Shown in pieces: positions 1 to 10,198 of a stretch of 64,000 bases of DNA; the first letter of the stretch is position 1; every line of letters starts with the position of its first letter. Origin of the DNA: Streptomyces sp. 378 (lineage in GTDB: Bacteria > Actinomycetota > Actinomycetes > Streptomycetales > Streptomycetaceae); NCBI RefSeq assembly GCF_030124145.1, contig NZ_JASKMS010000022.1, positions 1 through 64,000 on the forward strand, read 5' to 3'. A program made the position numbers and the translations under genes. The notes beneath the pieces are model-generated. The model saw nothing but the letters and a program-made list of their open reading frames with translations, had not been told where the DNA came from and did not search any database.

Positions 1-43
1 TGTGGAGTTGACCGGTACTAATAGGCCGAGGGCTTGTCCTCAG
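1..43 (+). rRNA. 23S rRNA, 3' terminal fragment
   Basis: The first bases match the conserved actinobacterial 23S 3' end (gaccggtactaataggccga, then the gggcttgtcc tail). The rest of the gene lies before the window. The exact 3' end is approximate because processing sites cannot be read from sequence. About 80 nt of spacer separate it from the 5S gene, the usual arrangement in Streptomyces rrn operons. Confidence 0.9.
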
Positions 44-126
44 TTGCTCGCGTCCACTGTGTTGGTTCTGAAACCACGAACAGCCCCACGTGCCACACGT
101 GGTGCGGCGGTTCACAGTTTCATAGT

Positions 127-243
127 GTTTCGGTGGTTATAGCGTAGGGGAAACGCCCGGTTACATTCCGAACCCGGAAGCTAAGCCTTACAGCGCCGAT
201 GGTACTGCAGGGGGGACCCTGTGGGAGAGTAGGACGCCGCCGA
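127..243 (+). rRNA. rrf: 5S rRNA
   Basis: A 117-nt 5S gene. It begins gtttcggtggttatagcg, contains the conserved ccgaacccggaagctaagcc and gatggtactgcagggggga segments, and ends in gacgccgccga, which pairs with the 5' end. It is the last structural RNA of the rRNA operon whose 23S end opens the window, and a terminator hairpin follows directly. The ends may be off by one or two bases. Confidence 0.97.
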
Positions 244-253
244 ACAATCATTG

Positions 254-297
254 AAAGGGTTGGACCTGGAACTTCGGTTCCGGGTCCAACCCTTTTT
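254..297 (+). terminator. rRNA operon Rho-independent terminator
   Basis: A nearly perfect stem of about 18 bp (aaagggttggacctggaac paired with gttccgggtccaaccctt) closes on a ttcg tetraloop and is followed by six T residues. It starts about 10 nt after 5S and is the clearest U-tailed terminator in the window. It ends rrn transcription. Confidence 0.95.
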
Positions 298-344
298 TGT
301 TGCCCGTCACTTGAAGTTCACGTTGCGCTACCAGCATTCACAGC

Positions 345-1022
345 ATGGGTACTGCTGCACTGCTCAGGGCCGCCGGCGTCGGACTCGGTGACGAGGTCGT
401 CGTGCCGGCCTTCGGGAACGTCGAAGTGGCCGAGGCCGTGACCATGGCCGGGGCGCTGCCGATGTTCGCCGACATCGACCCCGCCACCTACTGCCTCGAC
501 GCCGCTGCCGTGGAAGCGGCCGTCACCCCGCGCACCGCCGCCGTGGTGGCCGTCCACCGCTTCGGTCGGCTCGCCGACATCGCGCGGCTGCACGCCGTGG
601 GTCAGCGACATGGGCTGCTGGTGCTGGAACAAGGGGAGTCCGAGGCGCCGTACGACGAGATAGCCCAGCGCAGGGAGCGGGCGGCCTATCTGGATGCCAA
701 GTTGCGAGGTGTGCGGACACCGGACGACGGTGACGGGCACACCTATCAGCAGTACGTCGTGCGGGTTCCGGGCAACGGGCGGCCGGACCGGGACGCCTTC
801 GCGCGGGCCGTGCGCGCCAAGGGAGTTGCCTGCCGGGTGCCGGTGAAGACGCCCGTGCACCGGCTGCCCGAATTCCGCCGGTGTGTTTCCCTTCCGGAGA
901 CCGAGCGGGCCTCTGACGAGACGCTCGCGCTGCCCGTGGACGCGTCACTGACGAAGCGGGACATGCAGCGGATCGTGTCCGCCTGCAATGCCCTCGGAGG
1001 GCTTCTCCAGCCCGCCTTCTGA
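345..1022 (+). CDS. Shortened DegT/DnrJ/EryC1/StrS-like protein without the PLP lysine region
   Basis: 225 residues; full-length sugar aminotransferases of this fold-type I family have about 370. The N-terminal part (GTAALLRAAGVGLGDEVVVP, then FADIDPATYCLD) matches the conserved start of the large domain, and the C-terminal part (CRVPVKTPVHRLPEF) matches the family end. The middle is missing: residues about 95-125 jump from the VLEQ strand to YDEIAQRRERAAYLDAKL, so the segment that normally carries the PLP-binding lysine and following strands is absent. A classical transaminase reaction therefore looks impossible. Upstream codons still resemble the family (HS before GTAAL), so the N-terminus may also be trimmed. 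The frame is clean and the 3' half well preserved, which suggests a maintained non-catalytic protein rather than a fresh pseudogene. The start is uncertain because no clear ribosome-binding site is seen. Confidence 0.75.
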   Translation: MGTAALLRAAGVGLGDEVVVPAFGNVEVAEAVTMAGALPMFADIDPATYCLDAAAVEAAVTPRTAAVVAVHRFGRLADIARLHAVGQRHGLLVLEQGESEAPYDEIAQRRERAAYLDAKLRGVRTPDDGDGHTYQQYVVRVPGNGRPDRDAFARAVRAKGVACRVPVKTPVHRLPEFRRCVSLPETERASDETLALPVDASLTKRDMQRIVSACNALGGLLQPAF

Positions 1023-1095
1023 CGCGGTTGGGAGCACGGGCCTGTTCAGGGTATGATCTATTCCGTTGCCGCGGGGGAGACCTCACAAGCAACAG

Positions 1096-1171
1096 GCCCC
1101 TATAGCTCAGTCGGTAGAGCGTCTCCATGGTAAGGAGAAGGTCAACGGTTCGATTCCGTTTGGGGGCTCCA
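1096..1171 (+). tRNA. tRNA-Thr (anticodon GGT)
   Basis: A 76-nt cloverleaf with encoded CCA. Acceptor GCCCCTA pairs with TGGGGGC (one T-G pair), the D arm is GCTC/GAGC, and the anticodon arm TCTCC-ATGGTAA-GGAGA puts GGT at positions 34-36. The T arm ACGG(T)TTCGATTCCGT is regular. It stands alone between the DegT-like gene and osaC and has its own terminator. Confidence 0.97.
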
Positions 1172-1176
1172 CCAGA

Positions 1177-1206
1177 AAAGGCCTCACCCTCACGGGTGGG
1201 GCCTTC
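1177..1206 (+). terminator. Terminator after tRNA-Thr
   Basis: Hairpin aaggcctcaccc - tcac - gggtggggcctt starts 6 nt after the tRNA CCA end. There is no long T run, as is common in Streptomyces. It also lies beyond the 3' end of the convergent osaC gene and could serve both. Confidence 0.75.
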
Positions 1207-1299
1207 CGCGTTCCGTTGGGGCCCCGCGTCCGGATCAGGCCACAGCCGGCGGATGGAGAAGCCCCGCCGATTTCCCGCGACCCGATCCGAACGACAGGC

Positions 1300-4050
1300 C
1301 TAGTCCTGGTGGAGGCCCGGGACACGCATCGCCAGGATCGCCATGTCGTCCGAAGGGGCGTCCGACGCGAAGCGTTCCACCGCGCGCATGATGCGAGCCG
1401 CGACCGCGCCGGCCGTCAGGCCCGTGCAGGTCGTGAGGACGTCGGCGAGGCCGTCGTCGCCCAGCATGCGGGAGCCCTCTCGGCGTTCGGTGACGCCGTC
1501 CGTGACGCACAGGAGGACATCGCCCGGGTCGAGGGTGACGGTCTGCTCGTAGAGCTCCAGGTCCTCGATGACGCCGAGCAGCGGCTGGGGTTCCGCGGCC
1601 GGTTCGACCGTGCCGTCCTGGCGCAGGCGCAGCGGGAGCGGGTGGCCGGCGCAGACCACCTTCAGCTCCGCGCTGCCGTCCTCCTGCGGACGCATCTCCC
1701 CGTACAGGAGGGTGAGGAAGCGGCTGCGGGCGCCTTCGTCGAGGATCGCTGAGTTGAGACGCTCCAGGACCATCGGGCCGCTGAGGCCCTCGCGGGCCAG
1801 GAGGCGCAGGGCGTGGCGGGCCAGGCCGGTGACCGCCGCCGCGTTCGGGCCCGTGCCGCACACGTCGCCGATGGCGAAGCCGTAGGCACCGTCGCGGATG
1901 GGAAAGAGGTCGTAGAAGTCGCCGCCGACCTCGTTGCCCTCGCCGGCCGCGCGGTAGATGACCTCCACCTCGACGCCGTCGATCAGCGGCAGCTCCGGGG
2001 GCAGGAGGCTGCGCTGCAGGGACTGGCTGATCGCGGTGCGCTCCGAGTAGAGGCGGGCGTTGTCCAGGGCCAGGGCGGCCCGGCGGGACAGGTCCTCGGC
2101 GAGTTCCAGGATCTCCTGGCGGAAGTGCTCGTCGGTCGGCTTGCCCAGGGTGAGCATGCCGATGACGCGGTTGCGGGCGACCAGCGGGAGGACCACGGTC
2201 TCGCCGCCGACGGCGGAGGCGGTGGCGAGGGTCGGGCCGATGCCGGGGGTGACCTGGCGGTTCGGGCCACCGCTGAGGCCGAGGCTGCGCATGGAACTGC
2301 GCAGGGCCGCCTGGTGGGCCATCGCGGCGGGGGCCGTCCAGACGCGGGCTCCGGGAGTGGGGACCGGGTCGGGCGGGGGAACCTTCGACAGCAGGTACTT
2401 GATGCCGTCGATGAGTTCCTCGTCCTCGTGCAGGACGTAGGAGAGGTAGGGCTCGGAGGCCTGGTCGGCGATGGTGTAGACGGCGCACCAGGTGGCGAGC
2501 GTCGGGACCGTCATCTGGGCCATCAGGGCCAGGGTCTGGTCGCGGTCCAGGGTGCCGGCCAGCAGGTCGGAGGCCTCGACGAGGAAGCTGAGGGAGCCGC
2601 GGCGCAGGCGTTCCAGTTCGCCCAGGCGGGCCGATTCGACGGCGAGGGCGATGCGGTCGGCGGCGAACTGGAGGCGCAGAGCCTCTTCGTTGGTGTATCT
2701 GGCGGGGGCTTCGGCGGCGACGCCGAGGGAGCCGGTGAGGCGGCCCTCGACCTTCAGCGGGACCGTGACGACCGAGCGCATGCCGGTGCCGTTCAGCAGT
2801 GGCACGGCGCCAGGGACGGCGGCCAGATCGTCGTGGACGGCGGGCATGCGGGCCGAGCCGTAGCGGCCGGGGCCGGCCTCCACGGGGACACGGGCGAAGC
2901 GCTGGCGGGCGGAGGGGAGGCCGGTCGAGGCGCGGACCTCCAGTTCCGTCTCGTCGTCGGTGGCGAGCAGGAGGAACGCGGAGTCGCCGTCGAGCATGTC
3001 GCGGGCGCGTTCCACCGTGCGCTGGAGGAGGCCGTCGAGGTCGTCCGGGGCGGGCGAACCGATGAAGACCTCGAAGGGATCGGTGCTCTGGCCCTCGGAG
3101 CCGGTCGAGCTGTCGGCGGGCACCCGCTGGGGTGTCTGCAGAACTGCCCGTTCGTGGTCCCGTACCAAGAGGCACACGGTTGACGGTTCGCCGCCGGTGT
3201 CGCGAACGCGCAGGTGGGAGGCGTACACCGGGGTGACGCGGCCGGTGGCCGCGCGGATGCCGTAGCTGCCTTCCCAGCGGGAGAGACGGAGGGCTTCCAC
3301 GATGCCGGTGCTGGTGCCCGGGGTGTGCGGCCAGGCGGCGAGGTCGGTCAAGGGCTTGCCGGTGACCTGCTCGGCCGGGTAGCCGAAGAGTTCCTCGGCG
3401 TCCTCGTTCCAGGCGGTGATGGCGCCGGTGCGGTCGATCTGGATGACGGCCACGCGGACCCGGCCGTCGGCGAGGGGGAGGAGGTCGGCGGGGAGGGCCG
3501 GGCCGGCCGTGCGGGTGCCCACCGCGCGTGCGGGAAGAACCAGCTGGAACCAGACGGTCTTGTGGGTGGGGGTGTATTCGACGCCCCAGCGGCCGGCGAG
3601 GGCCGCGCACAGCTGGAGGCCGCGGCCGCCCTCGCGGTCCGGGCTGCCCATGTTGATGGCCGCGCCCTGGAGGGGGATCTCGCGTTCGGGGTAGTGGTCG
3701 GCCACCTCGATGCGTGCGCCGTCGTCGCTGCGCAGGCAGAGCACGTCGGCCGAGGTGCCGGCGTGGACCACGGCGTTGGTGACGAGTTCGCTGGTGAGAA
3801 CGACGGCGTCGTCGACGATGTCGGCGAAGCCCCAGCCCTGGAGGGTGTCGCGAACGAAGGAGCGGGCGCTCGCGACAGATCGCCCGACGGGCTCGAAACT
3901 GGCGGCCGCGCGCGCGGTGATCACAGAACTCCTCGACCGGTTCTCGACGTGCTGGGCTGCGGGGCCGACCGGCTCGCGCCGCTGTTGCGGCAGGCTGCCC
4001 GTCGGCCGGGGGTCCGGGGGCTGTCCCCCCGGGATCAGTCCGGTGGTCAT
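1300..4050 (-). CDS. osaC: OsaC-like multidomain regulator: RsbW-type ATPase, PAS, GAF, SpoIIE/PP2C phosphatase
   Basis: 916 residues. The order is a disordered N-terminus, an anti-sigma-type HATPase (about 45-150; N-box SELVTNAVVHAG at 87-98, then GRGLQLCAALAGRWG), a PAS segment (about 180-290, ITAWNEDAEELFGYP), two GAF-like regions (about 320-660) and a C-terminal SpoIIE/PP2C phosphatase (about 685-910) with GGDFYDLF, AIGDVCGTGP, CVTDGVTE and the final SDDMAIL aspartates. In S. coelicolor the protein with this architecture beside osaA is OsaC, reported to bind SigB and damp the osmotic response; transfer of that role here is by architecture and synteny. It probably acts in the cytoplasm, since no membrane segments are seen. 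The ATG at 4050 is chosen because GGAGGGG lies 11 nt upstream. It is divergent from the hybrid kinase gene across 378 bp. Confidence 0.9.
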   Translation of the reverse strand: MTTGLIPGGQPPDPRPTGSLPQQRREPVGPAAQHVENRSRSSVITARAAASFEPVGRSVASARSFVRDTLQGWGFADIVDDAVVLTSELVTNAVVHAGTSADVLCLRSDDGARIEVADHYPEREIPLQGAAINMGSPDREGGRGLQLCAALAGRWGVEYTPTHKTVWFQLVLPARAVGTRTAGPALPADLLPLADGRVRVAVIQIDRTGAITAWNEDAEELFGYPAEQVTGKPLTDLAAWPHTPGTSTGIVEALRLSRWEGSYGIRAATGRVTPVYASHLRVRDTGGEPSTVCLLVRDHERAVLQTPQRVPADSSTGSEGQSTDPFEVFIGSPAPDDLDGLLQRTVERARDMLDGDSAFLLLATDDETELEVRASTGLPSARQRFARVPVEAGPGRYGSARMPAVHDDLAAVPGAVPLLNGTGMRSVVTVPLKVEGRLTGSLGVAAEAPARYTNEEALRLQFAADRIALAVESARLGELERLRRGSLSFLVEASDLLAGTLDRDQTLALMAQMTVPTLATWCAVYTIADQASEPYLSYVLHEDEELIDGIKYLLSKVPPPDPVPTPGARVWTAPAAMAHQAALRSSMRSLGLSGGPNRQVTPGIGPTLATASAVGGETVVLPLVARNRVIGMLTLGKPTDEHFRQEILELAEDLSRRAALALDNARLYSERTAISQSLQRSLLPPELPLIDGVEVEVIYRAAGEGNEVGGDFYDLFPIRDGAYGFAIGDVCGTGPNAAAVTGLARHALRLLAREGLSGPMVLERLNSAILDEGARSRFLTLLYGEMRPQEDGSAELKVVCAGHPLPLRLRQDGTVEPAAEPQPLLGVIEDLELYEQTVTLDPGDVLLCVTDGVTERREGSRMLGDDGLADVLTTCTGLTAGAVAARIMRAVERFASDAPSDDMAILAMRVPGLHQD

Positions 4051-4428
4051 GTGTGCGGCCGCCCCTCCGATGCCCGCTCGTCTTCGTGCCACCGCCCAGG
4101 CCGGACGGACCGGCGCGGCTGGACAGCCGGATGCAAGGTTACTTACCTTCGCGGTCCATGCGGATGCCGGTCTGCAGTGTTTCCGTCCGGAGGGTGTGCG
4201 GACGGTGTGCGAAGCTGCCGAACTGTTATGGCCTGGTTCGGCCGGGGTGAAACACTGGGCAAGCTTGTGGTGAAGGTCAGGGCAGGCTGTGTGCCCGATG
4301 CCGCCCCTGGGCAGCAGCCCCCTGGGAACGGGCTGGTATGCAGGGCGGAGAATACGCAGTAGTAACCGGTACGCCGAGCGTGACACCGGAACACAGCAGT
4401 GACGGTCGACCCCTGCGGGAGGGACACA
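4051..4428. promoter_or_regulatory. Divergent control region between osaC and osaA
   Basis: 378 bp without a convincing gene. It must carry promoters for both divergent genes. The osaC side ends in GGAGGGG (4062-4068, minus strand) and the osaA side in GGGAGGG (4417-4423, plus strand). I see no unambiguous -35/-10 pair. Short ORFs crossing the region are shadows that continue into the flanking genes. Confidence 0.5.
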
Positions 4429-7400
4429 GTGGAGTCTGGCGCAGCGACGCGTGGCAAGAAGGCGCGCGCGAAAGGCGGACAGTCCCCGGTCAATCAGGGC
4501 AGGGTGCGCAGCGGTACGACCGAGGTGGACACAGCGTCCCTGAACCGCCTGATGGCGGCCCTGGTGTCGATGCGGGACGGGAACTTCCGCAAGCGGCTCA
4601 CGGTGTCCGGGGACGGCATGATGGCCGAGATCGCGGCGGTCTTCAACGAGGTGGCCGACCGCAATCTGCATCTGACGGGTGAGCTGTCGCGGGTGCGGCG
4701 GATGGTGGGCCGCGAGGGCAAGCTCACCGAGCGGCTGGAGACGGGTGCCTGCGAGGGCTCCTGGGCGACGGCGATCGACAACTCGAACGCCCTGGTGGAC
4801 GACCTGGTGCGGCCGGTGTCCGAGGTCGGCCGGGTGCTCTCCGCGGTGGCGGAGGGTGATCTGTCGCCGCGGATGGAGCTGCGGACGCAGGTGCCGGACG
4901 GGAACAGCCAGCCGCTGCGGGGCGAGTTCCTGAAGGTCGGGCGGACCGTCAACAACCTGGTCGACCAGCTGTCGACGTTCACCGACGAGGTCACGCGGGT
5001 GGCCAGCGAGGTGGGCACCGAGGGCAAGCTGGGCGGTCAGGCCCGGGTGCGGGGCATGTCGGGTTCGTGGCGGGACCTGACGGATTCCGTCAACACGATG
5101 GCGTACCGGCTGACGGCCCAGGTGAGGGACATCGCGCTGGTGACGACGGCGGTCGCCAAGGGTGATCTGTCGCGCAAGGTCACGGTGCAGGTGGCCGGCG
5201 AGATGCTGGAGCTGAAGAACACCGTCAACACGATGGTCGACCAGCTCTCGGCGTTCTCGTCCGAGGTGACCCGGGTGGCCCGCGAGGTGGGCACCGAGGG
5301 TGCGCTGGGCGGTCAGGCGCAGGTGCCCGGGGTCGACGGGGTGTGGAAGGAACTCACCGATTCGGTGAACACCATGGCCGGGAACCTCACGGCCCAGGTG
5401 CGCGGGATCGCGGAGGTGACGACCGCGGTCGCCAACGGTGATCTGTCGCGCAAGGTGACCGTGCCGGCGCGGGGTGAGGTCGCGCAGCTCGCCGACACGA
5501 TCAACCAGATGACCGAGACGCTGCGGATCTTCGCGGACGAGGTCACGCGGGTGGCCAACGAGGTCGGTGCCGAGGGGCGGCTGGGCGGTCAGGCGAATGT
5601 GCCGGGTGCGGCGGGGACGTGGAAGGACCTCACCGATTCGGTGAACACGGTCTTCCGGAACCTGACCACTCAGGTGAGGGACATCGCCGCGGTGACGACG
5701 GCGGTGGCCAACGGTGATCTGTCGCAGAAGGTCACGGTCGACGTGGCCGGCGAGATGCTGGAGCTGAAGAACACCGTCAACACGATGGTGGATCAACTGT
5801 CCGCGTTCGGTGCCGAAGTGACGCGTGTGGCGCGGGAGATCGGTGTCGAGGGCGAGCTGGGCGGCCAGGCGCAGGTGCCGGGTGCGGCGGGGACGTGGAA
5901 GGACCTGACGGACTCCGTCAACACGGCGTTCCGCAACCTCACCGGTCAGGTGAGGAACATCGCCCAGGTGACGACGGCGGTGGCCAACGGCGACCTCTCG
6001 CAGAAGGTCACCGTCGATGTCTCCGGCGAGATGCTCAAGCTGAAGAACACCGTGAACACGATGGTGGACCAGCTGTCGAGCTTCGCCGACCAGGTGACGC
6101 GGATGGCCCGGGACGTGGGCACGGAGGGCCGGCTGGGCGGTCAGGCGCGTGTCGACGGTGTGTCGGGCACGTGGAAGGAGCTCACCGATTCCGTCAACTC
6201 GATGGCCGGGAACCTCACTTCCCAGGTGCGCAACATCGCGCAGGTGACGACGGCGGTGGCCCGGGGTGACCTGTCGCAGAAGATCGACGTGGACGCGCGT
6301 GGGGAGATCCTGGAGCTGAAGAACACCATCAACACGATGGTCGACCAGCTCTCGGCCTTCGCCGACCAGGTGACCCGGGTCGCGCGTGAGGTGGGCACGG
6401 ACGGCCGGCTGGGTGGTCAGGCGCAGGTGCCCGGGGTGGCCGGTGTGTGGCGTGACCTGACGGACTCCGTGAACGGCATGGCGTCCAACCTGACCGGCCA
6501 GGTGCGCAACATCGCGCAGGTGGCCACGGCGGTGGCCCGGGGTGACCTGTCCCAGAAGATCACCGTGGACGCGCGCGGGGAGATCCTGGAGCTGAAGAAC
6601 ACCCTGAACACGATGGTGGACCAGCTGTCGTCGTTCGCCGAAGAGGTCACGCGTGTGGCCCGTGAGGTGGGTACGGAGGGCATCCTGGGCGGTCAGGCCG
6701 AGGTGCAGGGTGTCTCCGGCACCTGGAAGGACCTCACCCAGTCCGTGAACGGCATGGCGAACAATCTGACCATCCAGGTGCGCAACATCGCCGAGGTCAC
6801 GACGGCGGTGGCCCGGGGCGATCTGTCGAAGAAGATCACCGTCGACGCCAAGGGCGAGATCCTCGAACTGGTCACGACCGTCAACACGATGGTGGACCAG
6901 CTGTCCTCCTTCGCCGAGCAGGTGACCCGGGTGGCCCGTGAGGTGGGCACCGAGGGCATCCTGGGCGGCCAGGCGCATGTGCCGGGTGTCACGGGCATCT
7001 GGAAGGACCTGAGCGACAACGTCAACCTGATGGCGAAGAACCTCACCACTCAGGTGCGGAACATCTCCCAGGTCTCGGCGGCGGTCGCCAACGGTGACCT
7101 GACGCGGCAGGTGACCATCGAGGCGCGCGGTGAGGTCGCGCAGCTCGCCGACACCATCAACACGATGGTGAAGACGCTGAGTTCGTTCGCCGAGCAGGTC
7201 ACCAAGGTGGCCCGTGAGGTGGGCACGGACGGCATTCTCGGCGGGCAGGCGCACGTGCCGGGTGTGGCCGGTACGTGGAAGGACCTCACCGAGTCGGTGA
7301 ACCAGATGGCGTCGAACCTGACCGGTCAGGTGCGCAACATCGCCATGGTGACCACGGCCATCGCCAAGGGCGACCTGACGAAGAAGATCGACATCGACGC

Positions 7401-9891
7401 GCGCGGCGAGATCCTGGAGCTGAAGACGACCATCAACACGATGGTCGACCAGCTGTCGTCCTTCGCGGAGGAGGTCACCCGGGTCGCCCGTGAGGTGGGC
7501 ACGGAAGGGCAGCTCGGCGGCCAGGCACGCGTGCGTGACGTGGACGGCACCTGGCGTGACCTGACCGAGTCGGTGAACGAGATGGCCGGGAACCTGACCC
7601 GGCAGGTGCGTGCCATCGCGCGCGTGGCGACCGCGGTGACCCGCGGCGATCTGAACCTGAAGATCGACGTGGACGCGTCCGGGGAGATCCAGGAGCTCCA
7701 GGACTACATCAACAAGATGATCGCCAATCTGCGCGACACCACGATCGCCAACAAGGAGCAGGACTGGCTCAAGGGCAATCTGGCGAGGATCTCGGCGCTG
7801 ATGCAGGGCCGCCGGGACCTGGAGGACGTGGCCTCGCTGATCATGAGCGAGCTGACGCCGGTCGTCTCCGCGCAGCACGGCGCGTTCTTCCTGGCCATGC
7901 CGCTCGTCGACGGTGACGACGTGAACGCCGCGGACGACGACCAGTACGAGCTGCGCATGCTCGGCAGTTACGGCTACTCGATGGGTTCGATGCCGACGTC
8001 GTTCGAGCCCGGTGAGGCGCTGATCGGGACGGCCGCCACGGAGAAGCGCACCATCCTGGTGGAGAACGCGCCCAGCGGCTATCTGAAGATCTCCTCGGGG
8101 CTCGGTGAGGCGCCGCCCGCGCAGGTGATCGTGCTGCCGGTGCTGTTCGAGGGGAAGGTGCTCGGCGTGATCGAGCTGGCGTCCTTCACGCCGTTCACGC
8201 AGATCCAGAAGGACTTCCTCAACCAGATCGCCGAGATGATCGCGACGAGCGTCAACACCATCTCCGTCAACACCAAGACCGAGCTGCTGCTGGCGCAGTC
8301 GCAGGAGCTGACCGAGCAACTGCGGGAGCGCTCGGCCGAGTTGGAGCAGCGGCAGAAGGCGCTTCAGGCGTCCAACGCCGAACTGGAGGAGAAGGCCGAG
8401 CTGCTGGCCCGGCAGAACCGCGACATCGAGGTGAAGAACACCGAGATCGAGGAGGCGCGGCAGGTCCTGGAGGAGCGCGCCGAGCAGCTCGCGGTGTCGA
8501 TGCGCTACAAGAGCGAGTTCCTGGCGAACATGTCGCACGAGCTGCGTACGCCGCTCAACTCGCTGCTGATCCTGGCCAAGCTGCTCGCCGACAACGCCGA
8601 GGGGAACCTCTCGCCGAAGCAGGTCGAGTTCGCCGAGACGATCCACGGGGCCGGCTCGGACCTGCTCCAGCTCATCAACGACATCCTCGACCTGTCGAAG
8701 GTCGAGGCGGGCAAGATGGACGTCTCCCCGACGCGGATCGCGCTGGTCCAGCTCGTGGACTACGTGGAGGCGACCTTCCGGCCGCTGACCGCGGAGAAGG
8801 GCCTGGACCTGTCGGTGCGGGTCTCGCCGGAGCTGCCCGCGACGCTGCACACCGACGAGCAGCGGTTGCTGCAGGTGCTGCGCAATCTGCTGTCCAACGC
8901 GGTGAAGTTCACCGACTCCGGGTCGGTGGAGCTGGTCATCAGGCCGGCGCGGGACGACGTCCCCCAGAAGATCAGGGAGCAACTGCTGGAGACCGGGTCG
9001 CTGACCGATCCGGAGGCGGAGCTGATCGCGTTCTCCGTGACCGACACCGGGATCGGCATCGCGTCCAGCAAGATGCGGGTGATCTTCGAGGCGTTCAAGC
9101 AGGCCGACGGCACCACCAGCCGCAAGTACGGCGGTACGGGCCTGGGGTTGTCCATCTCGCGGGAGATCGCGCAGTTGCTCGGTGGTGAGATTCACGCGCA
9201 GAGCGAGCCCGGGCGTGGCTCGACGTTCACGCTGTATCTGCCGCTGCACCCCAGCGAACTGCCGCCGCAGGGCTACCAGCAGCAGCTGCCCGCCCTGGAG
9301 GCCGGTGACCTGGTGGCGTCGTCCGAGCGGCCGGACGTGGAGGCCGAGACGCCGGCCGAGGTGACCTCGTACCGGGAGACGCAGAACGGGCCGGCCGCTT
9401 TGTTCCGGCGGCGCCGCAGGATGCCGGAGCTGCCGCCGCGCCCCGCGCAGCTGGAGCAGTGGACGCCGCCCGAGCAGGAGAGCCCGGCGCCGAAGCCGAA
9501 CCGCGGCATCCGGTTCGGTGGCCAGAAGGTCCTGATCGTCGATGACGACATCCGCAACGTCTTCGCCCTGACCAGTGTCCTGGAGCAGCACGGCCTGTCC
9601 GTGCTGTACGCGGAGAACGGGCGTGAGGGCATCGAGGTCCTGGAGCAGCACGAGGACGTGGCGGTCGTGCTGATGGACATCATGATGCCGGAGATGGACG
9701 GGTACGCGACGACCACGGCGATCCGCAGGATGCCGCAGTTCGCCGGGCTGCCGATCATCGCGCTGACCGCGAAGGCGATGAAGGGCGACCGGGAGAAGGC
9801 GATCGAGTCGGGCGCTTCCGACTACGTGACGAAGCCGGTCGACCCCGATCACCTGCTGGCGGTGATGGATCAGTGGATGCGAGGGGAATGA
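4429..9891 (+). CDS. osaA: OsaA-like giant hybrid histidine kinase with multiple HAMP units
   Basis: 1820 residues from GTG 4429, preferred to GTG 4399 because GGGAGGG sits 5 nt upstream. About twelve HAMP-like units fill residues 40-1105; the last ten are near-identical repeats of 92 residues with the pattern GDLS-x-K-(V/I)-TVDARGE...[12 protein letters not shown] domain follows (about 1125-1290), then a long coiled coil (about 1285-1365), HisKA with phospho-acceptor His1370 in [15 protein letters not shown], HATPase_c with N-box NLLSNAVKF near 1485 and G-boxes DTGIGI and GGTGLGLSI, and a receiver domain (about 1700-1820) with Asp1750 in [12 protein letters not shown]. No transmembrane segment is visible, so it is a cytoplasmic sensor. 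By synteny and architecture it matches S. coelicolor OsaA, the osmoadaptation kinase paired with OsaB, encoded next. It resembles fungal group III (Nik1/Os1) osmosensing kinases in its HAMP chain. Confidence 0.93.
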   Translation: MESGAATRGKKARAKGGQSPVNQGRVRSGTTEVDTASLNRLMAALVSMRDGNFRKRLTVSGDGMMAEIAAVFNEVADRNLHLTGELSRVRRMVGREGKLTERLETGACEGSWATAIDNSNALVDDLVRPVSEVGRVLSAVAEGDLSPRMELRTQVPDGNSQPLRGEFLKVGRTVNNLVDQLSTFTDEVTRVASEVGTEGKLGGQARVRGMSGSWRDLTDSVNTMAYRLTAQVRDIALVTTAVAKGDLSRKVTVQVAGEMLELKNTVNTMVDQLSAFSSEVTRVAREVGTEGALGGQAQVPGVDGVWKELTDSVNTMAGNLTAQVRGIAEVTTAVANGDLSRKVTVPARGEVAQLADTINQMTETLRIFADEVTRVANEVGAEGRLGGQANVPGAAGTWKDLTDSVNTVFRNLTTQVRDIAAVTTAVANGDLSQKVTVDVAGEMLELKNTVNTMVDQLSAFGAEVTRVAREIGVEGELGGQAQVPGAAGTWKDLTDSVNTAFRNLTGQVRNIAQVTTAVANGDLSQKVTVDVSGEMLKLKNTVNTMVDQLSSFADQVTRMARDVGTEGRLGGQARVDGVSGTWKELTDSVNSMAGNLTSQVRNIAQVTTAVARGDLSQKIDVDARGEILELKNTINTMVDQLSAFADQVTRVAREVGTDGRLGGQAQVPGVAGVWRDLTDSVNGMASNLTGQVRNIAQVATAVARGDLSQKITVDARGEILELKNTLNTMVDQLSSFAEEVTRVAREVGTEGILGGQAEVQGVSGTWKDLTQSVNGMANNLTIQVRNIAEVTTAVARGDLSKKITVDAKGEILELVTTVNTMVDQLSSFAEQVTRVAREVGTEGILGGQAHVPGVTGIWKDLSDNVNLMAKNLTTQVRNISQVSAAVANGDLTRQVTIEARGEVAQLADTINTMVKTLSSFAEQVTKVAREVGTDGILGGQAHVPGVAGTWKDLTESVNQMASNLTGQVRNIAMVTTAIAKGDLTKKIDIDARGEILELKTTINTMVDQLSSFAEEVTRVAREVGTEGQLGGQARVRDVDGTWRDLTESVNEMAGNLTRQVRAIARVATAVTRGDLNLKIDVDASGEIQELQDYINKMIANLRDTTIANKEQDWLKGNLARISALMQGRRDLEDVASLIMSELTPVVSAQHGAFFLAMPLVDGDDVNAADDDQYELRMLGSYGYSMGSMPTSFEPGEALIGTAATEKRTILVENAPSGYLKISSGLGEAPPAQVIVLPVLFEGKVLGVIELASFTPFTQIQKDFLNQIAEMIATSVNTISVNTKTELLLAQSQELTEQLRERSAELEQRQKALQASNAELEEKAELLARQNRDIEVKNTEIEEARQVLEERAEQLAVSMRYKSEFLANMSHELRTPLNSLLILAKLLADNAEGNLSPKQVEFAETIHGAGSDLLQLINDILDLSKVEAGKMDVSPTRIALVQLVDYVEATFRPLTAEKGLDLSVRVSPELPATLHTDEQRLLQVLRNLLSNAVKFTDSGSVELVIRPARDDVPQKIREQLLETGSLTDPEAELIAFSVTDTGIGIASSKMRVIFEAFKQADGTTSRKYGGTGLGLSISREIAQLLGGEIHAQSEPGRGSTFTLYLPLHPSELPPQGYQQQLPALEAGDLVASSERPDVEAETPAEVTSYRETQNGPAALFRRRRRMPELPPRPAQLEQWTPPEQESPAPKPNRGIRFGGQKVLIVDDDIRNVFALTSVLEQHGLSVLYAENGREGIEVLEQHEDVAVVLMDIMMPEMDGYATTTAIRRMPQFAGLPIIALTAKAMKGDREKAIESGASDYVTKPVDPDHLLAVMDQWMRGE
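4978..7737 (+). repeat. Ten in-frame 276-bp HAMP-encoding repeats inside osaA
   Basis: Ten units of exactly 276 bp (92 codons) follow each other without spacer. For example, the ttc(g/a)ccgacgaggtcac junction recurs at 4978 and, nine periods later, at 7462. Units differ mainly at third codon positions and at a few residues (VAGEM / ARGEV / ARGEI / AKGEI). Two more divergent HAMP units precede the array. The register is kept perfectly, so selection for a regular coiled rod is likely. Confidence 0.9.
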
Positions 9892-10198
9892 GGGGAACGT
9901 CGGGCTGTTGCGCGACCATGACGGGAAGGTTCGGTGTTCACGCGGAACTGCGGACTCGGTGTGCGCATAGTCGTGTAGAAGTACAAGATCTGGGGAACCT
10001 TCTGGTCTCGCGCCGCGTTTCTGCTACGTGCACAGTGACATCACGGTGACAGGGTGTGGTGACGGGCGGGGTGCGGCTACGATGACCGGCACAAGGACGG
10101 GCGGCGCAAGGGAGTCGTCCCCTGGGGCGGCACCCACCGGTGCTTCCACAGGTCCTGCGAACAGGGGAGGCCCCACGCCGGGGCGAGGAGGGCGGGCC

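Noticed and set aside
1300-9852. A stop-free minus-strand reading frame of about 2850 codons spanning osaA antisense and continuing into osaC
   Set aside because: Only its last 917 codons (osaC) are real. The rest is antisense to the high-GC osaA frame, whose codon bias and 276-bp periodicity keep the opposite frame free of stops. The antisense part has Arg/His/Leu-rich composition typical of shadows.
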